Assembly: GCA_002451015.1 (NCBI GenBank) | Contig: DKBB01000118.1 | Span: 25,257 to 31,368 of the forward strand | Origin: Acidobacteria bacterium UBA6911 | Lineage (GTDB): Bacteria > Acidobacteriota > UBA6911 | DNA length: 6,112 nucleotides | Reading direction: 5' to 3' | In this document: piece by piece, positions 1 through 6,083 of the stretch | Numbering within the stretch: position 1 is the first letter of the stretch | How the letters are laid out: every line of letters begins with the position of its first letter | The notes under the pieces: model-generated | Seen by the model: the letters and a program-made list of their open reading frames with translations, nothing else | Databases searched by the model: none | What the model was told of the DNA's origin: nothing | Translations under genes and position numbers: made by a program

Positions 1-32
1 TTTGCACAAGGTTCGGCAAAAACAGGAAAAAA
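1..32 (-). repeat. Short 3'-end repeat, copy A (after the peptidase gene)
   Basis: It begins TTTGCACAAGG at base 1 on the plus strand and continues with a TCGNCAAAA block and a GG-AAAA block shared with copy B at 2628. The first 20 bases match at 18 positions; the rest aligns with one or two short gaps. It lies about 41 bases past the peptidase stop. The window edge cuts it, so it may extend further left. Confidence 0.55.
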
Positions 33-72
33 GATCCCGAATATGGATGGCAAGGTGCAGATGCAAGGGGAA

Positions 73-2298
73 TCACATTCGCAAGTTCTTTTTCAGAAAA
101 GTATAGATATCAGCCTGCTCCTTGATAATCATAGAAGTGGGTTTACCTGACCCGTGACCGGCCCGAGTCTCAATGCGAATAAGGACCGGAGTTTTACCTC
201 GGTGACACTCCTGCAGGCGAGCTATGAACTTAAAGGAATGGCCTGGAATCACTCGGTCGTCTGTATCGGCTGTTGTGACAAGTGTGGCAGGATAGGCTGT
301 GCCAATCTTGAGATTGTGATAGGGAGAGTACCCCAGGAGATACTCAAACATGGCGCTGTCGTCCTTGGCCGAGCCATACTCATCGGTCCAAAAGCGACCG
401 GCTGTGAATTCATCAAAGTGCAACATATCCATTACACCGACTGAAGGTATGGCTGCGGCGAAAAGATCGGGCCGCTGAGTCATACAGGCTCCGACTAAAA
501 GGCCACCATTGGAAGCGCCCATGATGGCAAGTTTCTCCGCCGAAGTGATTTTCATGGAGATAAGAGTTTCTGCAGCAGCGATAAAATCATCAAAGACGTT
601 TTGTTTATTGAATCTTTTCCCGGCCTCATGCCAGGTCTGGCCGTATTCACCGCCTCCCCGTAGATTCGCTACCGCATAAATGCCCCCCATCTCCATCCAT
701 GCCAATCGCGATACGGAAAATTCAGGCGTTAGGGAGTTGTTAAAACCGCCATACCCGTAAAGCAATGTGGGATTGGTCCCATCCAGGGGGATGTTTTTTT
801 TATGTGTTACAAACATGGGAATACGGATGTCGTCCTTTGACGGGTAAAAAATTTGTTTGGTGATAAACTGATCGGGATCAAAGTCCACCCGGGCGCGCTC
901 CAGCAAACGCGATTCGCCGGTAAGCATGTCATAACGATAGATTGAAGGCGGTATTGCGAAGGACTGGAAGGAATAGAATGTCTCGGTATCTGTACGTTTT
1001 CCACCAAAGCCGCCAGCCTTACCCAATGCGGGCAGTGCGAGGCTCCGGATGTATTGTCCATCCAGACTATAAAGCTTGATTTGACTCGTAACATCCTGGA
1101 GATAAATACATATGAATTGGTTATTAACTAGGTTCACTCCCTCAAGAGGGAATTCAGACTCAGGGATAATTTCACGCCATTGTTTCGGTTCCGGCTGACT
1201 CAAATCGATAGCAACGATGCGGCCCCTGGGCGCGTCCTTATCGGTGCTAAAATATAATACCGGGCCATCATTGTCGATTAGAGTGTACTCATGATCGAAT
1301 GTGGGAACAACATCCTCAAACCTGGCCCTGGTCTGACTCAAGTCTCGGACCATAATCCGATATTTGGGATCCGTACCTAACCAGATACTGAGGACAAGAT
1401 AGTGACCGTCGTCGGTTACTGCCACATCATAGCCCCAATCCGGCTGGTCAGGCTTATAGTAGATTACCTCGTCTTCAGACTGGACAGTTCCCAGTCTGTG
1501 GAACATCACCTTCATTTCTCTGTTTAATGACTGAAATTGATCCTTGAAATCGGGATCCGGATATTTGGCATAATAGAATCCTTTGGCATCATGATCCCAG
1601 GCCACTTCAGTGAATTTGAGATATTTCAGTGTGTCGTTGAGATCCTGACCGCTCTCGATGTCGCGCACCTTCCAGGTACGCCAATCCGAGCCAGACTCTT
1701 GAATCCCATATGCGGCATAGCAGCCGTCTTCGCTAAAAGCAATTCCGCCGAGGGCTACTGTCCCGTCTTTGGACCACTGATTGGGATCGAACAAGATCCG
1801 CTTTCTGCTGTCAAGGTTGTCGGAGACATAATAAACATAGTGGTTTTGCAGTCCATCGTTCTTGGCAATGTAGTAACGGCCGCCGCTCTTAAAGGGCGTC
1901 CCGAATTTTTCATAGTCCCATAATTGGGTTAGGCGTTGTTCTATAGTGGTCCGCGCAGGCAGTTTCTCCAAGTAGGTAGCCGTCACTTTATTCTGAGCTT
2001 GGACCCACTGCGCCACACTTTCAGATTCCCGTACATCCTCTTCTAACCAGCGATAGGGATCTACAACTTCAATCCCGTGATACGTGTCCACATGATTGAT
2101 TTTCTCCGTCAGTGGATACTCAAGTCTCATAGCACAGGCTCCACTGAACAAAAGCAAACCTGCAAGAATTTCGATCCTTAGTAGTGATTTAATCTGACAT
2201 TTCAAAATGAATGCACCATGTGTAAAAGTAGAATCAGTTACTGGTTTTGAAAAATCTTTCAGTACAACGCGAGCAGGTGACTTTTCAATCATGGACAT
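73..2298 (-). CDS. Prolyl oligopeptidase (S9A serine peptidase) with N-terminal hydrophobic extension
   Basis: The 741-residue product cleaves short peptides after proline. A seven-bladed propeller (roughly residues 125-460) gates a C-terminal alpha/beta-hydrolase. Residues 57-110 match the classical N-terminus (DPYRWLEED at 80-88). The oxyanion region is YGYGGFN (514-520, Tyr516), followed by NLRGGGEYG (545-553). The nucleophile is Ser596 in GASNGG, the acid is Asp680 in DTDDRV (Arg682 matches the substrate-binding Arg of mammalian POP), and the base is His715 in AGHGSGKP. Trp637 in FWTDEYG fits the proline pocket. Spacings match mammalian POP, so the enzyme looks active. The first ~56 residues are extra and contain a hydrophobic stretch (about 39-56) ending in GACA, which could be a signal peptide, an anchor or a poor lipobox. 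The ATG at 2298 has a GGGAG site six bases upstream. An alternative ATG at 2130 (685 residues) would give a cytoplasmic form. The gene is separated from the glycan genes by 383 bp and probably has its own promoter. The family call is very secure; the start and location are not. Confidence 0.96.
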   Translation of the reverse strand: MSMIEKSPARVVLKDFSKPVTDSTFTHGAFILKCQIKSLLRIEILAGLLLFSGACAMRLEYPLTEKINHVDTYHGIEVVDPYRWLEEDVRESESVAQWVQAQNKVTATYLEKLPARTTIEQRLTQLWDYEKFGTPFKSGGRYYIAKNDGLQNHYVYYVSDNLDSRKRILFDPNQWSKDGTVALGGIAFSEDGCYAAYGIQESGSDWRTWKVRDIESGQDLNDTLKYLKFTEVAWDHDAKGFYYAKYPDPDFKDQFQSLNREMKVMFHRLGTVQSEDEVIYYKPDQPDWGYDVAVTDDGHYLVLSIWLGTDPKYRIMVRDLSQTRARFEDVVPTFDHEYTLIDNDGPVLYFSTDKDAPRGRIVAIDLSQPEPKQWREIIPESEFPLEGVNLVNNQFICIYLQDVTSQIKLYSLDGQYIRSLALPALGKAGGFGGKRTDTETFYSFQSFAIPPSIYRYDMLTGESRLLERARVDFDPDQFITKQIFYPSKDDIRIPMFVTHKKNIPLDGTNPTLLYGYGGFNNSLTPEFSVSRLAWMEMGGIYAVANLRGGGEYGQTWHEAGKRFNKQNVFDDFIAAAETLISMKITSAEKLAIMGASNGGLLVGACMTQRPDLFAAAIPSVGVMDMLHFDEFTAGRFWTDEYGSAKDDSAMFEYLLGYSPYHNLKIGTAYPATLVTTADTDDRVIPGHSFKFIARLQECHRGKTPVLIRIETRAGHGSGKPTSMIIKEQADIYTFLKKNLRM
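2139..2142 (-). promoter_or_regulatory. Internal Shine-Dalgarno-like site for a short peptidase start
   Basis: GGAG on the minus strand is eight bases upstream of the in-frame ATG at 2130, which begins MRLEYPL. That is where the homology to ordinary cytoplasmic prolyl oligopeptidases begins. It could direct a second, 685-residue product without the hydrophobic segment. Confidence 0.4.
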
Positions 2299-2304
2299 AA
2301 ATCT

Positions 2305-2309
2305 CTCCC
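2305..2309 (-). promoter_or_regulatory. Shine-Dalgarno site for the long peptidase start
   Basis: GGGAG on the minus strand is six bases (AGATTT) upstream of the ATG at 2298. This is near-ideal placement and supports translation of the form with the hydrophobic N-terminal extension. Confidence 0.7.
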
Positions 2310-2317
2310 GGAGAATT

Positions 2318-2331
2318 CAGCTTACAAGCTG
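2318..2331. promoter_or_regulatory. 14 bp perfect palindrome in the peptidase leader (possible operator)
   Basis: CAGCTT-AC-AAGCTG has 6 bp arms around a 2 bp centre. It sits between the predicted transcription start (about 2354) and the ribosome-binding site (2309-2305) of the peptidase gene, a position where a dimeric repressor could act. The loop is too short for a good RNA hairpin. No regulator is known and chance is possible. Confidence 0.25.
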
Positions 2332-2360
2332 TTTGGAAGTGCTTGGTAAAGCTTGAGGCT

Positions 2361-2388
2361 ATTATAATGGGTCCGTGCTATCTCAGAA
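2361..2388 (-). promoter_or_regulatory. Candidate sigma70-type promoter for the prolyl oligopeptidase gene
   Basis: On the minus strand a perfect TATAAT lies at 2366-2361. A weak TTCTGA (three of six matches to TTGACA) lies 16 bp upstream at 2388-2383. Transcription would begin near 2354, giving a leader of about 55 bases. Because ATTATAAT is itself symmetric, the same bases also read TATAAT on the plus strand, where no credible gene follows. The -35 box is poor, so the call rests mostly on the -10 and its position. Confidence 0.45.
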
Positions 2389-2496
2389 GTGAAATTCTTG
2401 TTACTTATTCGGTCAAATATTTCTAACAGAATTATAGGCTGTTACACGCATGACTTAGAAATTAAGCTCGGAAGCAGGCTAATAATGCTAAAACTG

Positions 2497-2515
2497 TCCT
2501 ATCAGGTGTATAGGA
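2497..2515. other. Small AT-rich stem-loop in the intergenic region
   Basis: TCCTAT and ATAGGA form a 6 bp stem around a 7-base loop. On the minus strand TTTT appears a few bases after the stem (CAGTTTT), making it a weak terminator candidate for the glycan operon. The stem is short and AT-rich, so chance is a real alternative. Confidence 0.2.
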
Positions 2516-2552
2516 AAGATGAACGCCTGTTTTTAGAGTCTCGCTCCCTATC

Positions 2553-2572
2553 GAAACCGGCTCATTGGTTTC
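2553..2572. other. Small stem-loop in the intergenic region
   Basis: GAAACC and GGTTTC form a perfect 6 bp stem with an 8-base loop. No T-run follows on either strand, so it is not a convincing intrinsic terminator. It could still stabilise or terminate the transcript leaving the glycan cluster. Confidence 0.25.
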
Positions 2573-2627
2573 TGCTAATAAGCCTTATGTCGTTGTCATT
2601 GAATTTCAGGTCTTGATTTTATTATGC

Positions 2628-2660
2628 TTTGCACAAGGCTCGTCAAAATACCGGGAAAAC
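2628..2660 (-). repeat. Short 3'-end repeat, copy B (after the deacetylase gene)
   Basis: It shares an exact 11-mer TTTGCACAAGG (2628-2638) and the following TCG-CAAAA and GG-AAAA blocks with bases 1-32, in the same orientation. It lies about 21 bases past the deacetylase stop. The bases left of 2628 cannot be compared because copy A starts at the window edge. It does not form an obvious strong hairpin. Confidence 0.55.
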
Positions 2661-2681
2661 TGTGAATTCAATATGTTACCT

Positions 2682-4211
2682 TCAACGCCCCATATACGTT
2701 GAACGATCCCTGAGCGCCCGCAAGCGATAATATTCATTCCTTCGTGCCGAGGGCGCGGGTATTGCCCTGGGCAGTTTTTCGATAAAGTCGTTAATCCGGT
2801 CACTTCCGAATATTTCAATACGGGGAATATAGAAGGGATTATCCCTGTCCTCGGGGCTGCCGCCGGTTCCACCCACCGCCGAGCGATACCCGGCAGAAGC
2901 AATCAGATCCTGCGTATGTTTATTCGCAGCCGCATACGGATAGCAATAATCAATGATTGCAACACCCAGTTTGTGCTGCAAAGTATCCCTGGCTCTCCTG
3001 GCGTCTTCGAGAACCTCCTGATCCGACAGCTCTGACAATCTGCTGTGGCTGCAACTGTGGGAACCAAACGTCACGCCCCTGCTGTGGAGCTGTATGATTT
3101 GATCCCAATTCATGATCGCTGCGGGGTCGCCATACTCACGGTCCCAGTCGGCATGTCCACCTACAAAATCCACGGGCACAAAAACCGTCGACTTGAATCC
3201 GTATTTCCGCAGCAGTGGCCATGCATTCTGAAAAAAGTCCAAGTATGCATCATCAAATGTCAGAACCACCGGTTTACCGGGTATGGATGACAAGCCCTGT
3301 TTGATCCAGCAATCGTAGTATTCACCGATGGTCAGGCTGTTGTAGCCATAGCTTTGCAGATAGGCCAGCTGGTATTCAAAGGTTTCCGGATTCACCCGGT
3401 ATGGTGACAGTGCGTCAGGACCGTCATCTGCCACACGGTGATACATTAGGACTGGAATTTCCGTGCTGACCCAGCAATGCCGTGCTTCCGCATCGGTTAG
3501 AGCACAACCTCCCCATTTGATCGCACTGTGCTCAAAATGCGCATCCCTTCGTATGACCTCACGGGGCTCTTGAGGAAGTCCGGCACACGAGGTGGTTTTA
3601 GCCTCTGGGGGAATTCCCACCCGCCTGAACAGTTGCACACGGTAAAGCTCGGTCTGCAATTCCCTTACAAAATCCAGCCCCGGTTCCGACGAAAATGTCT
3701 CGCCGATAAACCGGGCGCCGATTTCATTAAAATCAAAGCCGGTTTGCGACTTGTCATCGGAAACCATATTGGCGTGGGTCATCAGCAGGTATCCACCGAT
3801 GGGCAAGGCCTGCGTCAACTGATGGGCAAAGCGTGCTACTGCTTGTCCATCGCGTAAGTAATAAAGCAGTTCGGAGCAGATGATAAGGGCATATTTGCCG
3901 GCCGGCACACCCTGTGCAATATCGTGCTGTTCAAACCTTACGTTTTCCAGCCCGCTGCATCTTTTGCGGGCTCTTTCGAGCGCTCGTTCTGAGATGTCCA
4001 CGGCCAAGACATTGCCAGCTATCGCCGACAGCATTTCAGTAAATAAACCCTCTGCACAACCGAGTTCAAGCACCGATGAGGATGAGTCTTCCGGTATCAT
4101 CTCCAGGGTATGTCCGTACTTCTCCTGTTCGTAGTCGTTTGAATAGTCCCACGGGTCTTCCCTTGAGAACACGGCATCCCAATAGTCCTTCTCTGCAATA
4201 TCATTTGTCAT
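2682..4211 (-). CDS. Bifunctional NodS-like SAM methyltransferase / NodB-like polysaccharide deacetylase
   Basis: The 509-residue product carries two enzymes. Residues about 9-200 form a class I methyltransferase resembling NodS: DPWDY (19-23), SAM-binding motif I VLELGCAEG (47-55), acidic Asp72 in AVDIS, and SELLYYL (113-119). Residues about 251-475 form a carbohydrate esterase 4 domain. It begins IPVLMYHR, then has TFDD (318-321; Asp320 would be the base and Asp321 a metal ligand), HSCSH (metal ligands His385 and His389), YPYA (424-427) and IPRIE (462-466). Such domains remove N-acetyl groups from hexosamines; NodS-type enzymes can methylate a freed amine, but the substrate here is inferred. 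YPYA has Ala where YPYG is commoner, and no classical C-terminal Leu-x-His motif is seen. No signal peptide or membrane segment is evident, so cytoplasmic action on a lipid- or nucleotide-linked glycan is likely. I prefer the ATG at 4211 (GGGG five bases upstream) to the GTG at 4214. The gene overlaps the upstream GT2 gene by 11 bp. Confidence 0.93.
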   Translation of the reverse strand: MTNDIAEKDYWDAVFSREDPWDYSNDYEQEKYGHTLEMIPEDSSSSVLELGCAEGLFTEMLSAIAGNVLAVDISERALERARKRCSGLENVRFEQHDIAQGVPAGKYALIICSELLYYLRDGQAVARFAHQLTQALPIGGYLLMTHANMVSDDKSQTGFDFNEIGARFIGETFSSEPGLDFVRELQTELYRVQLFRRVGIPPEAKTTSCAGLPQEPREVIRRDAHFEHSAIKWGGCALTDAEARHCWVSTEIPVLMYHRVADDGPDALSPYRVNPETFEYQLAYLQSYGYNSLTIGEYYDCWIKQGLSSIPGKPVVLTFDDAYLDFFQNAWPLLRKYGFKSTVFVPVDFVGGHADWDREYGDPAAIMNWDQIIQLHSRGVTFGSHSCSHSRLSELSDQEVLEDARRARDTLQHKLGVAIIDYCYPYAAANKHTQDLIASAGYRSAVGGTGGSPEDRDNPFYIPRIEIFGSDRINDFIEKLPRAIPAPSARRNEYYRLRALRDRSTYMGR

Positions 4212-4214
4212 CAC
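4201..4214 (-). other. GT2 / methyltransferase-deacetylase gene overlap
   Basis: The stop TGA of the GT2 gene (4203-4201) lies downstream of the ATG (4211-4209) of the next gene, which is read in a different frame. This 11 bp overlap (14 bp if the GTG at 4214 is used) implies translational coupling. A GGGG tract at 4220-4217 may act as the ribosome-binding site for the ATG. Confidence 0.75.
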
Positions 4215-5064
4215 TGCCCCAAATTCTAGCCATCTCAGTGTTAATCATATATCTTTGATCCGAATCCAATTCGCATTGATCCAGCACACTTCTTAGGTCA
4301 CCCAGTAGAAACGGCCCATAGCTATGTTGCCAGCACTCGGGATGATGGCGGCTGAATAGGAGCCTTATCATATCTGCGGATTTTAACGTATCCATCATGT
4401 GTTTAAAACTTGAACCACCGGAACCGGATTCCTTCTGGTATTTCCTGTAAAGATAAACGATCGGTCCAACCAGTGAAAAACATCCGCTTTTTACAAGAAC
4501 CGACGCCAGGAAAACCGGATCCTCACCGCGAATAAGGTCGGGATATCTCAAGTGATTATCGTGAATCAGTTGTGCGGACATAAGGTAGCTGGTATGCCAC
4601 CAGGGTATCCATAGCTGTTCTTCCGCCAGGAGGTGGGTGCGTGTCTTGTCTGGTACGGCGACAACATCCGCGTAGTTTGACGGATCACTGTCGCGAAACA
4701 GCGCCAACGACCCTTTTACAAGATCCACATTGTCTCTGGCTGCTGTCGAAAACAATAACTCGGTGGACTCCAGGGGTACCAGGTCGTCCGCATCCACAAA
4801 TCGTAGAAACCTACCCTTCGCAGCTTCAATGCCATGGTTGCGGGACTGTGCCGGTCCAAGATTCCTGTCGTGATAAATGACTTTCAGCCTGGAATCCCGG
4901 CTGGCGTATGCTTGCAGTATCTCTCCCGACCGGTCTTCTGAGCCATCTTCTATGCAGATGACCTCCAGGCCGGTGAGCGACTGAGCCAACACGGAATCGA
5001 GGCAGTCGGCGAGGTATCCTGCACTGTTGTATACCGGGATAATGATTGATACCTGGATACTCAT
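4201..5064 (-). CDS. GT2 family glycosyltransferase (GT-A fold)
   Basis: This 287-residue protein transfers a sugar from a nucleotide donor to a glycan or lipid-linked acceptor. It opens with the hallmark GT2 strand VSIIIPVYNSAGYL (5-18), then CLDSVLAQSL (21-30), the nucleotide-binding acidic pair in IEDGSEDRSG (38-47), and NLGPAQSRNHGI (68-79). The metal-binding DXD site is FVDADD (89-94; Asp91 and Asp93). A downstream RGEDPVF (179-185) supplies the likely catalytic acidic residue. The C-terminal third is less conserved and no transmembrane helices are apparent, so it is probably a soluble or peripheral cytoplasmic enzyme rather than a processive synthase. The ATG shares an ATGA overlap with the stop of the upstream glycosyltransferase gene. 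Its Shine-Dalgarno site is weak, so translation probably depends on coupling. Its stop lies inside the start region of the methyltransferase/deacetylase gene. Donor and acceptor cannot be told from sequence. Confidence 0.95.
   Translation of the reverse strand: MSIQVSIIIPVYNSAGYLADCLDSVLAQSLTGLEVICIEDGSEDRSGEILQAYASRDSRLKVIYHDRNLGPAQSRNHGIEAAKGRFLRFVDADDLVPLESTELLFSTAARDNVDLVKGSLALFRDSDPSNYADVVAVPDKTRTHLLAEEQLWIPWWHTSYLMSAQLIHDNHLRYPDLIRGEDPVFLASVLVKSGCFSLVGPIVYLYRKYQKESGSGGSSFKHMMDTLKSADMIRLLFSRHHPECWQHSYGPFLLGDLRSVLDQCELDSDQRYMINTEMARIWGSDDK
5061..5064 (-). other. ATGA start/stop overlap between the two glycosyltransferase genes
   Basis: The ATG of the GT2 gene (5064-5062) and the TGA of the upstream glycosyltransferase gene (5063-5061) share ATGA. 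This is a standard operon junction for termination-reinitiation, and it fits the lack of a strong ribosome-binding site for the GT2 gene. Confidence 0.85.
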
Positions 5065-6083
5065 TTGTCGCTGCTCGTCATAAACTTGTCCAGGCTTGCA
5101 GGATTGTTCAGCTTTTTCGAGAATTTCCTTTCAAAGAACTCCAGCGCCTTCTCCCCGGCATCCAACCTCTCCTGGTATAACCGGTACTCGGCTGAGTCTT
5201 CCCAATCCTCGTTCCGGATCACCCTTTTCTCAACAAACTCATGAAACCGCGGCTTGATGAACTTGAAATGCAACAGCACGCCGGGATCAGCATACAAGCT
5301 GATCTCGTCAGACTGGAACAGCACTTCTCCATTTTCCTGGAAGAAATGGTAGCCGGGCGCCATCTCAAGCGGGTGAAAGTCGTATTTAAAAAACGGAAAC
5401 TTGGTTATACAAACCGTTGCGCCAAAAATCCTTTGCCTGATTCCGCCAACCTTGAATGCAAAGGTCCTGTAAACCTCTCCCCGTTCCTGGTAATAGGTTT
5501 CGTTCAAATCGTCAAAAAAAGGACTATGGTCCAGGAAGCTTGTTCCGTTTTGGTAACTATCGTTTGTTCTTTCCGGGTACATATCCAGCAACGTGACAGG
5601 AACGGCATTACTTTGCGATAACTCCATCCTGTCAACCAGGTCATGCAAGGTAAGGTATTTGCGGGAATCCAGGAAAAACAGCTCATCGACATCCACTACC
5701 ATACAGTACTGGCCTGTACAGAACTCCTCGAGTAACTGGTTGACCCATCTCGTCCCATAGGCGGCGTCACGGTAGCTGTCTTCAGCGCGGTACAGACGCA
5801 GATTGATGTTTTGCAGGCTCTTCAGGTATTCGGGTCCTCCGTCCTCGGAAAGATTGTCAATCATGATGAAATGGGTTACTCCGAGGGATCGGTAATACTC
5901 GATAAAATAGTCCAGCAGCATGTGTTCATCGCGGAACACGCAGAGAAGGTAGATGGGACGGGGGTGCTCACGATTGCTCTGTTGTTGATGTACCAGTTTC
6001 AATCTTGACGCTCCAACGTGTACTTCAGGTCGAACCTGCCCAGGAGTTACAGCACATAATTTTACCGCTATAATCCATTTCAT
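5061..6083 (-). CDS. Glycosyltransferase of the GT2-like 'Glyco_tranf_2_4' type
   Basis: This protein of up to 340 residues resembles the DXD-containing GT-A family annotated as Glyco_tranf_2_4 (related to GT92-type enzymes). The domain begins near residue 44 with IYLLCVFRDEHMLLDYFIEYY, followed by a GVTHFIMIDNLSEDG strand-loop (68-82). The metal and nucleotide site is VVDVDELFF (129-137; Asp131 and Asp133). Later family-like features are GGIRQRIFG (213-221), KFPFFKYD (228-235) and LLHFKF (270-275). It probably adds a sugar in the same pathway as the next two genes. The ATG at 6083 follows an in-frame TAA at 6107-6105 but has no visible ribosome-binding site. A TTG at 6002-6000 has GGAG eight bases upstream and would remove 27 residues that are not part of the domain. 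The stop overlaps the next gene's ATG as ATGA. The family call is good; the start is uncertain and substrates are unknown. Confidence 0.88.
   Translation of the reverse strand: MKWIIAVKLCAVTPGQVRPEVHVGASRLKLVHQQQSNREHPRPIYLLCVFRDEHMLLDYFIEYYRSLGVTHFIMIDNLSEDGGPEYLKSLQNINLRLYRAEDSYRDAAYGTRWVNQLLEEFCTGQYCMVVDVDELFFLDSRKYLTLHDLVDRMELSQSNAVPVTLLDMYPERTNDSYQNGTSFLDHSPFFDDLNETYYQERGEVYRTFAFKVGGIRQRIFGATVCITKFPFFKYDFHPLEMAPGYHFFQENGEVLFQSDEISLYADPGVLLHFKFIKPRFHEFVEKRVIRNEDWEDSAEYRLYQERLDAGEKALEFFERKFSKKLNNPASLDKFMTSSDK
6011..6014 (-). promoter_or_regulatory. Shine-Dalgarno-like site before an alternative TTG start
   Basis: GGAG on the minus strand is eight bases upstream of an in-frame TTG at 6002-6000 in the first glycosyltransferase gene. 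The annotated ATG at 6083 lacks any such site, and the residues between the two starts show no family similarity that I recognise. The TTG may therefore be the true start. Confidence 0.35.

Larger units (their letters stand above)
2299..2681. other. 383 bp AT-rich intergenic region between the deacetylase and peptidase genes
   Basis: No convincing gene is seen here on either strand. From right to left along the direction of transcription it contains a short repeat copy just after the deacetylase stop, two small stem-loops (2553-2572 and 2497-2515), a candidate promoter (2361-2388) and a palindrome (2318-2331) in the predicted leader of the peptidase gene. A 75-codon plus-strand reading frame starting with GTG at 2389 has no recognisable motif. 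The length and promoter-like content suggest the peptidase is transcribed independently of the glycan cluster. Confidence 0.7.

Noticed and set aside
1537..1923. 128-codon plus-strand frame inside the peptidase gene
   Set aside because: It is antisense to a strongly conserved peptidase coding region, with no family resemblance. The same applies to the other antisense frames within the four genes.
2389..2616. 75-codon plus-strand reading frame starting with GTG in the intergenic region
   Set aside because: It has no good ribosome-binding site, no recognisable motif and low-complexity Leu/Ser-rich content, and it opposes all other genes. A TATAAT at 2363-2368 on this strand is a by-product of the symmetric ATTATAAT and lacks a -35 box.
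1..2660. Transposon bounded by the short repeats
   Set aside because: No transposase or integrase is present, the repeats are direct and imperfect, and no target-site duplication can be judged because copy A is cut by the window edge.
2606..2902. 98-codon minus-strand frame overlapping the end of the deacetylase gene
   Set aside because: It is an out-of-frame shadow of the deacetylase C-terminus running into the intergenic repeat. Its start lies inside coding sequence and it has no domain.
4201..4240. Programmed or accidental frameshift joining the GT2 and methyltransferase-deacetylase frames
   Set aside because: The downstream frame has its own ATG with a GGGG tract, the upstream protein ends cleanly, and no slippery heptamer is evident. 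An ordinary coupled overlap explains the data.
6026..6038. CAGGT-CGA-ACCTG dyad near the start of the first glycosyltransferase
   Set aside because: The 5 bp arms are short enough to arise by chance, and the position may be within coding sequence.
2682..6083. A rhizobial-type nodulation locus
   Set aside because: Only NodB-like and NodS-like domains are present. There is no NodA acyltransferase, NodC chitin synthase or nod-box-like signal, and such domains also occur in general surface polysaccharide clusters.
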